Assembly (NCBI GenBank): GCA_037074705.1
Contig: CM073596.1
Location: 54,526,001-54,590,000, forward strand
DNA from: Zhengitettix transpicula
Taxonomy: Eukaryota; Arthropoda; Insecta; Orthoptera; Tetrigidae
Direction of reading: 5' to 3'
Length of the DNA stretch: 64,000 nucleotides
Below, in pieces: positions 14,681 to 25,396 of the stretch (within the stretch, counting starts at the first letter, position 1; each line of letters begins with the position of its first letter). The position numbers and the translations under genes are program-made. The notes below the pieces were generated by a model. It had not been told where the DNA came from. It saw nothing but the letters and a program-made list of their open reading frames with translations, and did no database searches.

Positions 14681-14751
14681 GCATCGGTGGTTCAGTGGTA
14701 GAATGCTCGCCTGCCACGCGGGCGGCCCGGGTTCGGTTCCCGGCCGATGCA
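14681..14751 (+). tRNA. tRNA-Gly (anticodon GCC), plus-strand copy with G at position 58
   Basis: This is a 71-nt cloverleaf: acceptor GCATCGG pairs with CCGATGC, the discriminator is A, the box-A region is TGGTTCAGTGG, and the anticodon GCC is at 14713-14715. The T-arm reads GGTTCGGTTCC, with G at 14736 where tRNAs almost always have A58. That residue is part of box B and of the T-loop fold. A short T run follows at 14757-14760. It is one arm of a palindrome whose other arm carries the canonical copy, so this copy may be weakened or a decaying duplicate. Confidence 0.85.
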
Positions 14752-15122
14752 TGGAATTTTACATATATTTTAATCTGCCTCCTGGCAAACTAACTCTTTT
14801 TGGATTAAGTGTTTGTTCGTAATATTTTCTGCTAATAATAGCTTCTAAATTTGCCCTGAAATAATACAAAAAATGTTACTTTTAATGAATAAATTTTATT
14901 TCCCCTCTAAAAGTAACATTTTTGGTTTCGAAGCTATTAATTATCACAATCGCAATGTTTATTGGTTTACACAATTGTCTGTATATTTATTCTCGAACTA
15001 CCACTGGGATGAGCCCCATTAGCAGAAAATAATATATATATATATATATATACGAACAAACACTTAATCTAAAAATAGATAATTTGCCAGGAGGCAGATA
15101 AAAAAATATAAAATAAATTCCA

Positions 15123-15193
15123 TGCATCGGCCGGGAATCGAACCCGGGCCGCCCGCGTGGCAGGCGAGCATTCTACCACTGAACCACCGATGC
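15123..15193 (-). tRNA. tRNA-Gly (anticodon GCC), minus-strand copy
   Basis: This is a 71-nt cloverleaf on the minus strand that differs from the plus copy at only one visible position. Its T-arm is the canonical GGTTCGATTCC with A58 (complement of 15138). The anticodon GCC is at 15161-15159. It lies in inverted orientation about 370 bp from the first copy. Flanking sequence on the 3' side is also shared, so the pair arose by inverted duplication of tRNA plus flank. This is the more likely functional copy. Confidence 0.93.
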
Positions 15194-16349
15194 TGTTCAG
15201 AGGAAGCATCAATAAAAATAACAACGTGAACAAATTAAGTGATCTGATCAGTTGATCGTGGCTGTTAGCTGTCGGTGGTCGGTGAACTAACGGGATAGTT
15301 TCCGAGTTACTTACGCGATCATAAATCAAAGCAGACGTCTTCTGCTCAGTGCTAACTCTACAAGTAACACATATATTATAAGTAGAATCACAGAGATAGA
15401 TTTCAATCTTTCCATTTGATCTCTGTCTATAAAGACCCCTTTGATATATTGGCACATTAAGCAATATTTTTTACAGTCAAAAAAAAATTGGTGGGAGTGA
15501 ACCGGCGTTTCTACGGCATAAATCTTCATAAGCGAGGAGATAAGTTATCGGCAGTTATGACAAGATTATGATTCTTTAAAAGAAAGCATTGGCGGGCGTA
15601 GAATGCGAAAATAAGCCCCCGCTGTTACGTGAGTCCTGACGGACGTGCAGGTCTTACCAATTACCACGCCGACACCTCTGTACTCAAGTGTCGGGGACAA
15701 GTCAATTAAGACCAGAGGAGGGAAAAAAATATATTCTCAGACCACATCATATATAATTTTAAAGAAATATTCAAGAGTAGAATAAATTCTTTCAGTGGGA
15801 GCATTGAAGTTTATGATACTGAGTTAAATGATCAGAATGGATAAGTATCATTATATTATCCGAAATTAACGTGGTTTGTTTCACTGACATTTACTGGTCA
15901 GTGGAATGTAGCCAAAATTAATTTATTTTTACAGTTCACAATTAAATTCGAGGAGTAATTTTATCACGTTTAAACGAAGTGAATTCGAAGCAGGATTATG
16001 AATTTCCTCTGCTGTAGCACACATAACGTGTAACTTGATATTTAGGGAACTAGTTGGGGGACGGTTGTCCAGCATAATTAACTCTCCATTTCTAGGAAAT
16101 AAAGGGGCTCTCGAGTGTCTTTGGCACAAACCCTTGAAGACAGGAAATTGCCTGACTGCGGGGGTTGCACATCAAACAAGAAAGGGGCTCCAAATCTTCC
16201 AGACGAATTCTCGGCATCACCTAGTTAAAATACGATATTAAACTCTGGAAGTTGAAAAGTTATAAGTTGGTAAGTTATAAGGAATGCGCTATCTAGGCCG
16301 GGGCGAATTGTTCATTATTTTTCTGTTCCTTTGAAACGAAAACTTCAAT

Positions 16350-16614
16350 CGGCAAACTCCTCTCCCGCTATCGGAAGGGCGTGTGACAAGTACCCAATGC
16401 CCGACCTACCCGATGCAGGTTTTTCTAGGGTTTTCCCTGCATTTCTTTAGGCGAATGCCGGGTAGGATCCTTAAACCATAGCCCGGGGGCCCTAGTAACC
16501 CTTGGCTACCTTCCTCTACCCTTCCTCATCCCCCTTTCAAATCCCTTCCTATGCTATTAAAGGGGAGTTGCCCAATGTGGATCACCCTCATGTAACCTGT
16601 TGCCCTAAAAAAAA
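16350..16614 (+). mobile_element. Poly(A)-tailed retroelement family A, 5'-truncated copy
   Basis: This copy is sense on the plus strand. It starts at CAAACTCCTCTCCCGCTATCGG, runs through GGCGAATGCCGGGTAGGATC, and ends TGCCCT followed by A8 at 16607-16614. The sharp 5' truncation plus A-tail is typical of LINE-mediated integration. Confidence 0.9.
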
Positions 16615-17989
16615 CCTTCAATGATACAGAAGAGATGATGGAGATTTTCCTTCTTTTTATTAAAAAAATTAAGTTGTTGAGGATAAATAAATTTTTATGA
16701 TTGATTATTCGATATTATTGTGTGAATAACCATTTTATAATTATTTATCTTATGCTAGTTTTGCAGGAATGATTATGTGTAGGTCGCCGTGACATCATGT
16801 AGTCCATTGTGTATGAAATGTTGCTTTAAAATTTTTTTAGTAATTATTAAATTTGTTCAAAATTTTTTTAAGTTTGTACAAGGAACAAAGAAAAAAAGGA
16901 TCACATCCTACGGAAGGTTACAAATTGTAGAGAAACTTCGTTGCTATTTTAAATTTATTTTTGTTAAATAAATTTCTGCTATTGGTCGATAAATACTTAA
17001 GTTGATATAAATTTTTAAAAAGACAAACAGCCAATTTATGTTCATTTAATTGAAGCCCTGCCAACTGGAATTTTTGAAAACAGCTTCAAATAAGTTTTGA
17101 TTGTCTTTACGTAGTGTAAATTCGCAACATGGCGACCACCCGTAGACAAGACCCTGCGCGACGAGTCCCCCGCTCTGTTTATATATGTGTAAATTACTAA
17201 TCCCGAGGACAGACGTTGACCAGCATTCCCTCACTACCAATCGATCTTTAAGTATAATGAAGCTCACCTGACGAGTGACGTCACGCGTTGAGTCGCTCCT
17301 AGTTATGGGGATTACGTGGGATAAACAAAATGTTGTATTGGCCTCATTCTCAACAGAAACGCAGATGATTCAACGAAATGATATTATCCTGTTGGAAACT
17401 ATTACTTTTTCATAATACCATCAGCTCCGCTATGACAATGTAGACCGTTTATGAGGGGCACACAAGTTCGGATACCATTTTATCTTTGAAGCGGGGGAGG
17501 GGACGTGAGAAACGATGCAGTAAATATATTTACCAGCTGGGTAGTTAATATTTGCCCCATCACGTATCCGGAAGCGATTCCTTGTAAAAGTCAACAACCC
17601 TGATGTGAATGGTCTGGGCGAAACTCTCGCTGCTGACGAAGGAACGTGAATGAGCACGCAGCCATCGCTGCCGTCTTGTTTCCCTTTCTTCCGCGTAAAG
17701 CCAACAATAACTTGAAAAAAATCTATTCATCAAACGTCGTCGTCGGTAAGCAAGCACGAGCCACGCTGAATAACACCAACTCGTTTTCTCAAGTAAATAG
17801 GCTTTCGGCCAGCGGCTAATGGTTCTCGCTGCTCTTGAACTAATCTCACGTCGGAGGCAATAGCAAGTTGGAAGCTTTGAAACTATAACGAAAATTAATA
17901 TGGCTGAAGATGAACGTTCAAGAAAATGTAAAGAGTTAGTGAGATACACTCACCCAAAAGTCAGTAGGAACCGAATTCAGAAGATACAG

Positions 17990-18110
17990 TGCGTGCTCAA
18001 GTCCAATGATGTGGAGCATTGGGTTCAAATTTCCGTCCCGGTCATCGTGATTCTGATTTTTTATCCACCTACCAAATAATTAAGGCAAATTCTGAGTCCT
18101 AATACAAGGA
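17990..18110 (+). mobile_element. SINE-like fragment
   Basis: ATTGGGTTCAAATTTCCGTC, CCGGTCATCGTGATTCTG and AATTAAGGCAAATTCTG are arranged like the box-B region and conserved body of arthropod SINEs. It is an old copy without an evident A-tail. Confidence 0.45.
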
Positions 18111-19154
18111 TCAGGTCTTAAGATTATTTCCTCGGAGACGGAGTGACGAGGCTGAGGAGAATCGGCAAAAAAAAGGCCACGCCAATACAGTATCTATTAG
18201 CTGACAGTCGTCTTGGTGGCAAACTGCTTATTCAGATTTTCTCCACGAAGAAAAAAAGCATTTTCAGAAAATGATGAAGTCTGCCCCTACAATATTTTTT
18301 CTGTACTTTTATTCTGGTAAACGACATTTTGAAATACGTTTTCTATCACTGGACTGGAGTGTTGTCCACTTTTCTCCTTCTGAAAACAACAGCGCAGAAC
18401 TAAGAGGCCGGATCTCCTTGTATGCCATTTTGTTTATCGTTCCTTTTGCTCTCAGAAGGCGGACACTTTATCACCCCCAGGAGAAAAGGCAGGGGTGGGG
18501 TGGGGGGAAAGGAGAGAGACGAATGTCAGAGAGGGAGAGAAGTTAGACGCTGAAACAGCGATAAAGGAGACCAAGTACATTCACTAGAGCTAAAAATAAA
18601 AAGAGGGGAGAAGCTTATTTGAAACTCTGAGTTTCTCGCTTACTTTATCATTGATTTACACAGGTTACTCGTTGTACTCGTAAATACAGACACCTCATTT
18701 AGCGGAACCAGATCGTGGGTGTAATTTGCATACAATGCACTGCTGCAATTGAAGGTGTATCCTATTTAGAGACTTGCGAGTGTAATTTTCTGCGGTCGAG
18801 TATGGTTAGGAAAGGCCAGTTAAGGCGATGAAAGCTATCTCCCATCCATTACGTCGGCCAGATGGTTTCAGGTGATTGGGAAGATCGCAGGAGACTTCCA
18901 GTCTTGCCACACTGGTACCTGAAGCACCGCAAACATTCTCACACGGCGGGGAAAAAACATTTTCAAATGAAAATTATCCATTAAAAAGGGTGTCGTAATC
19001 TGGTTATGTAATTAGGAGTATGATCAGAATTATATTCTGAAAGCATTTAATAGACAGTAGTCAAGGGAAATGAATCATAATTTGAATCTTTAACATTTAG
19101 CGTAGTTTACGGATAATAAGGCTTCTCGTCTGATTGTCTCTGACACAGAAATGA

Positions 19155-19430
19155 CAATTAAATCTCCTTTATTTTTCTACTAATCCGCGGTGATTGGTTA
19201 CTTTGACTTCGGAGTGCTGCCCCACCGATAGCTGGCAATTTATTACCTCGCTGCTGCTGGCTGCTGCAGATGTAGCCAGAGGGGGAGAGCAGGACAGAGT
19301 TATAAATAAAACAGCCAATAAAAGCCCCCGATATTAATTTACAAAGCCATAAATAACGAGCAGCAGTCGCAGGCCCGCGGCAGCTGATCGATCGACAGGT
19401 TGGGTTATAATAAAACCAATGCCTCAACTC
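19155..19430. promoter_or_regulatory. Candidate cis-regulatory element with homeodomain-type sites
   Basis: This G/C-richer island has clustered TATAAATAAAAC (19301-19312), CCAATAAAA (19315-19323), GCCATAAA (19346-19353, reverse TTTATGGC as bound by Abd-B/Caudal-type homeodomains), ATATTAATT, CAGCTG (19381-19386) and a CTGCTGCTGGCTGCTGCAG run. No coding potential is seen. Function is inferred from motif density only. Confidence 0.3.
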
Positions 19431-20162
19431 TTGTTACACCGCTTCCACCTCCTGTCATTGTCGTATTCATCGTGGCCACCATATACATTTTCATCTCTCC
19501 ACTTTTATTTGCAATAAACTATTTTAAACAAAATTAGGCTTGTCCATCTTTCAGTTTAACCGATTTCGCTCTCGCTATTTTCCATGTAGATGTGGTCGGA
19601 AATTTTTTCTCAGTTTCTATTCGAATAGTTTGTACTATAAAAAAAACTATTGTGACTTGGAAGTTTTCTCAGTTTGTATTCCACTGCTTTGTTCTTTTCG
19701 ATCTCTTTATTCACCTATTCTGGGGTTTGAAGTTTGTCGACAATGGTGTCCAGACATTTGGTCCTTTCTAATAGAAGAAATTATGTGAGATTGAACGAAA
19801 GAAGAAATAATCCAACGTAATATATAAATTTTAAACAGAATTTAAAAAATAAATCTACATTGCTAAATAAATATGATAGGCAAAATATCAGAAATAGTTT
19901 TATAACAAATATCTACTTCAATGGCTACATCGTCATGGAAACCACGCCAACCATTTTAAATTTTATCAAAAATTTATTAAAAAAAAATTTGCATCACATC
20001 TTTTTTACTAATAAGGTATACTTAACGATCTATTAACAGACATTTTTTAAAATTCAAAATTTTTATTGATAAATGAGAAAAACGTAGCCTATTAACTTAG
20101 AAATTTACAATGGATAACAATTTAAATCATTATAATAGAGAAAACAATGAAACACACACGAC

Positions 20163-20180
20163 GTTTCATCCCTTCTTCAG
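20163..20180 (-). ncRNA. Hammerhead-like remnant lacking stem II
   Basis: CTGAAGA and GAAAC on the minus strand are separated by only 6 nt, so stem II is deleted. GTCGTG follows as in the relatives. Confidence 0.4.
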
Positions 20181-20410
20181 ATGTTGCAAAAATCCAATTA
20201 AATTTTATATTTTTCAAATTAGTAATAATTAATTAGAGTAAACGTAGAAATTCGGCCGCAGCGTGTGTGCAAAGCGCACCTTATAAATTTATTTTCCAAT
20301 ACATTCAATCTAATTATTACTAAAAATGCTTCATTGAACGTGTCTATTATCAATAATTTGTATATAGTGTTGAGAACGTTAATTAATATCTTACAAAAAT
20401 TAATATTACA

Positions 20411-20645
20411 GGGCCAAGATGGAAAAATCTCGACCAGATCGGGAATCGGACCCGGAAGATCCACTTGGTACCCGAGTTGGCACCACGTCAGGTTCGAGAA
20501 TTCTCCATCAACTTTGCAGAACTGACCTCAGAATCACCTGTACAGAACCTCGCTACTGACGGGGGCAGCTGTCATGGTTAAGAGCACCACGTAGGTGGAG
20601 GTCCCGGGCTACATTCAAGAGTTTACAATCCCGATCCTTTAATCA
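20411..20645. mobile_element. SINE-like composite with tRNA-like boxes
   Basis: The first part (GATGGAAAAATCTCGACC, GGGAATCGGACCCGG, CACTTGGTACC) is shared with 1013-1130 and 44458-44510. The second part (CATGGTTAAGAGCACCACG, GGAGGTCCCGGGCTAC, 20573-20623) resembles tRNA box A and box B spacing on the plus strand. No A-tail is seen. Origin as a tRNA-derived SINE is inferred. Confidence 0.5.
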
Positions 20646-23600
20646 GTTTAACAGCCTTAAAGGCTCAGCTTAATTTGAAACTATTTCTTCTGTTCTTAAA
20701 TTAATATTGCCTTAAAAATATATATATATAAATAACATTTTTGAGTGGTTTTCCTGCCTGTTGTAACCGAAAAATATGGTTATTTATTCTTATTGTATTC
20801 ATTGCTTTGTCAATTTCTAATTTTTTCTGATTTATGCCCAGTTTATGCATTTATATATAGTTTACCTACTCTACACCCACTTATTTCCATATTTCCTCGA
20901 ACTCTACCAAACGTGTTGCTACTTTATTGTGTTATTTCGTTCATTCTGAATCTGAACGTTTGATATCAGGTGATTAGTTAAGCCTAGGAAAAAAGCTTAT
21001 AACGGAGAAACTATGTGTGTTCGGCAAGTGCAACGCTAAACGGTTCTCGTATTACGGAAATACAAACAATCAAAGCAGCATATCGTATTTATAAGCTGCG
21101 CACATGAATAATTCACAAGATCGTTAAAGGAGTCCATGAAAACGGATAGAAATGCGTTAAGCGTTCCTTTAAAGTTATTCAGTTGCCGCCGTTTATGACT
21201 TCCATTATGGAGTCACCGGCAACTTTTAGGCGTGGTTCTACGACGACTCAGTCATAATGTTAATTACCGTTTAAAGAAAATACTCTTGTAATATTGGAAG
21301 GAAACACTCCACGGCATTTAGACACACAAGCAGGAATAGTCATAGATGACGTTTCAAACATTCTGTTCTGTTTAAGGATAGACGAAGGTAACAAAAGCTA
21401 TTATACGACTGCCTGAACATTATTACCGACTACTACGTTTGTAAACCAGAGATATTTACTCAATGATTGAATTATTTCTTAGTTACTGACTAATATAAGC
21501 AAATTCAATCAGCAGCTAACATTCCTTAATTAGTTATTTAATTTATTTTCAGTTTAATTTTACTAATTTCATTTCAAATCATTAACATTTTAAATGAAAA
21601 ATTATAACAAGGCCTCTTTTTCTCTCTGGGTGGTTTCGTGGCGGAGATATTTGGCATCAATGACATATTTACCTATTTCTGTGACACCTAATTACGCAAA
21701 TAAAATTTATCTAATACGCAAAGATCAATCCTGTGACTGTAAAACTGGTCCGAGAGACAGTCTGTATTAAACCACTAAGTTCCCACCAAATGCTCTTCCA
21801 AAACCTTAAACTTCAACTAAACTTAGCTCGTGATAATAATTTGTGAACTTCTAGTACAATAAAAATTAAAGTTAGATCTCACTAACACTCCAGACCACAG
21901 ACGACAGTCAAAATTTTCTGTCGCAGACCTCAACTCCACACATCTAATGGCAATACATATTCGTGGTGGATGTTAGAAGACACTGTCGTAAATCGAGTTG
22001 CATTTTTTATTACGGTTCATTTCACTATTCATTAATTCTCGGAATTAGACCTGACGCATTAAAATAAGTTTCTGTAAATTTTAAAGTATTTTTTTCCTAA
22101 TTTAATGTGAAATTGTATTATAATTCATTACACATATTTGGCACTTGACCTTTCTATAGTCTTTGACTAAACGTAAAATAAATTAATTACGGAGCGTACG
22201 TACACTTTTCAAATTGAAATGAGACGACGTCCACTTTGTATGAAATTCATACGAGGCTTATTAAAACATTCCCGGAACATTATGTATGTTGAAGAATGCC
22301 TGTTTACGAATAATTTATGGTGGCTGTGCGGCGGCGATGTGTTAAGGAACGCGACATGTGGCCATGCTTCACCACGGAAAGGTTGTAAAATTCGCGCCGA
22401 GCGGGTCAAAGTTTAAATGAGTTCAACTGAATGCAACCTCGCTCTAAAACACCGATGTTTTTATTCTGTTATCAATCCAGTGTTTCACCGCGTTCTGGGT
22501 TAACTTTTTCTCTTATATTTACTGTACATTTCGCAGCGTCCATTTGATGTCGACTGACAAGTCGAAGACCTTGTTCGTCTATCCTTTCGGACCAAACGGT
22601 CAACAGCCTCTCTAATCTATACTGTCTGAAGCATTTTATTTCCAGCAGGATCTCCATGTTAGACTGAAATTCCCAATTTTTTACACCTTAACAACCTCTT
22701 TCCAAAATAATTATTAAACGGTTGTGCTCGTCACGGTCAGGAAAACTGGGGTTCAGGCTGAAGGGTCACTCAAAAAAAAGTGAAAACAGTCTCAGTAGGC
22801 CAGGTATATCTTTGTGTTCATTATAAACCAGCTAAATTTGTAAGAAATATATTTTAATAAAATTAAAAATCACAGCATGTCAATAAAATAAAAATTGACA
22901 AGACATAACGTTCCCCTTTGAACCTCTTCAGAAGCAAATTTAAAAATTTTACAAGCCTCAATATAATTTATTTATTTATATAATTAAAACTTTCTTATAA
23001 TTTTAATTATGTACTGATGTTTCGATAAATAAATTGTTTTCAGACTTCTAAAATAAATCTTATATTTTGCTTTTGAAGATATTCTACGATATGTCGTGTC
23101 AATTTTAATTTACTATAATTTTTTCTGTTCATATTAAATCGTTCCGATTTTCTAGCACTCAAAATGACTTCAAAATCGAACAGTTTCAATCCACGAATGC
23201 AAAAAAAGAGAGACAAATTTGTAAGCAAATAATGTATTATTTAATTAAATTCATTACAACGTTAGAACGTTTCAGCCAGAATTTTGATCTAATTTATTGT
23301 CTAAAGTTTCCTTACGTACGTCTTTACCAAAAGAAGTTCACGAAATGTCGTAATATTGTAATTATTATTTTTAGTGAGATTAAACATTTTTCGGTAAAAA
23401 AATTTGTCGTCTATCGATGTGTTTATTAAATTTTAATTGTTAGAATCAATTAAATATTAAAAAAATATTATAATTTCCTCCTTTAACAACTGAATAGTAA
23501 TAAAAACTGTCTTCAAAACACTTACATAAATAAGTATTTATTTTCCCAGCACTCAAAACATGTTTTTTTTTCCGAATCTCACAATTGGTCTTTATTTTAC

Positions 23601-25364
23601 GAACGGTTTTTCTCCAAACGTTATTGGTTCAGTTGTTTGTTTATGGTTGCGCAATTCCAAGGATAAAACTTCTAATTTATAATTGAATTATTTCGAACAC
23701 GAGCAGATTTAATCACATTTATATGTCGAAGGCAGTTCCTCGCAGTTTCTTGTTAATATTCGATCATAACAACCAAACTTCTCAGTAGAGGAGTTCTTAG
23801 AAAACTTTAGAGCACCGAGATTTCTCAATACCGATAAGCGTAAGTGAATACTGATCCAAGGACTGTAATTATTTACTGGTAGTCTCTTATTTCTTTTACA
23901 TTAATGCTATCCGGACTAAAGTGGCAGAAGGTTTTATATGGAAAATCGGTCTTATTCCGAATGTGTTTTACCTCTTGTGACAGGTCATTATTTAGTCAAT
24001 ATTTCGTACGTGTATTCCAGTACTATGCATGTAAAATACAAAATATTTTAAATTGTGGAGTACAATATCAGTTGTTTCACTCTAATGCGAACGAAATCCG
24101 TGCCCAAGTAGTTAAAAAATACCATTAATTATGGTGGATGTCAATTTAATATTGCTCAACTCCTTGTTGCACCTCTATGGAACAAAGGTATATAAAGTTT
24201 CTTCAAAGTCGACAAAACGTTTTCTTATGAAGAGCGAACAAAAACAAGGTTTTTTAAACGTCGTATAATTTTTCGCCAAGAACCTTTCCACTGCTTTGTA
24301 TAAATCAAGAAAAAATATCTTTGGAACTGTGGTGCTTGAACTCCACCCCTGCCTAGTCCATGGCCGCAGATGGTTAGTATGCTGAGTTTTTGGAAAAATG
24401 GATGTACGACGATAAGATATCCACTCCAGTGACAGCAACTATTAGACGAAACTCGTTACGGCCAACATAAACATATTCCGACAGTCCAAAGAGTCTCTCG
24501 GTATCGGGAAAGTTTTCCGAATTGTCCATCGTAGATGAATGCAAATTGAAGATGTTATCAGAGCAAGTAATTTGCAAATGTGTCGAGACTCGCGTACCTT
24601 GTTACCTCACACTTAGTTTATTCGCCATTAACGCCAAGGTCCCACGGTAATTAACGGCCACAAACTTCCGCCGACAATTTATTCTCAGCGCTCTCTACGA
24701 AGACCTCTGGTGTTCTCAATCATTAACTGCTAATATCATTTCACTAATGGTCTCGTAAAAGCATAAAAGTCGTACATAAACGCGAATTGACTCAGGTTTC
24801 CATTCGTTGTCCACGGACCTTGGACCGAGCTAATTACACGTGTCAACAATCTGGATTTATTGAGAAAACACGTGACCAGTTGACCGACTTCTCCCTCGGC
24901 TTTGGAAATAGAGAAATAATAACCCTTGCCTTGTGCACGGCGTGGAATGGGAAGAAATGAATAAGAGGTTAACAAAAAAAAATAAAGAACGAAACTGATG
25001 CAGTAACTTTGCTTATTCCCCTGACAGGTACAAATACAGATGGCCGCCTTAAAAGTAGGACTCCATCGAGTTAACACTGACTTCCACTAATAAAACATGT
25101 TCTTCAAGAATTTTAAATTTAATATGAGGGAAATACATCACTTATGGATTTCTTGTTCTTGTTGAATTAAATTTTTTAAATAAATATATAAAAAAATATA
25201 TTATTAAGGCAATATTGTCGAAAGCTTCAGATGTTTAAAGTTAAATATGTAAGAGAAACAACTATTATTTTTTTTTATTAAAATGGCGACTGATAGAAAC
25301 ATTGTGGATAGGCAGAAATTTATTATGAAGTTAATATAAGGCATTATAATAAAACAAACCCGAC

Positions 25365-25396
25365 GTTTCATCCCTAATATTTTGGGACCTATTCAG
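25365..25396 (-). ncRNA. Hammerhead-like motif, degenerate
   Basis: CTGAATA (consensus CTGANGA) is followed by stem II TCCC/GGGA and GAAAC, then GTCGGG, on the minus strand. Confidence 0.45.

Larger units (their letters stand above)
14681..15193. repeat. Imperfect palindrome carrying the two tRNA-Gly genes
   Basis: Reading inwards from each tRNA 3' end, both arms share TTTTA-rich sequence, CTGCCTCCTGGCAAA, TTAAGTGTTTGTTCGT, ATTTTCTGCTAAT and then AATAGCTTC...AAAATGTTACTTTTA. The centre is near 14890-14910. The right arm carries an asymmetric insert between about 14945 and 15020 plus a (TA)n tract at 15032-15052. The layout is an inverted duplication with later indels. Confidence 0.85.
15194..20154. 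other. Intergenic DNA between the tRNA palindrome and the first hammerhead remnant
   Basis: Apart from the family A copy, the 18.0-kb SINE fragment and the 19.2-kb island, it holds only unrecognised sequence. A G/C-richer stretch at 17430-17900 has open frames on the minus strand that resemble no family I know. Confidence 0.5.

Noticed and set aside
15069..15464. 131-codon minus-strand frame
   Set aside because: It runs through the minus-strand tRNA-Gly gene and its flank, so it is not protein-coding.
17430..17949. Overlapping minus-strand frames of 75 and 129 codons
   Set aside because: They are rich in R, S and C in two frames at once, with no recognisable domain; more likely a G/C-richer non-coding stretch.
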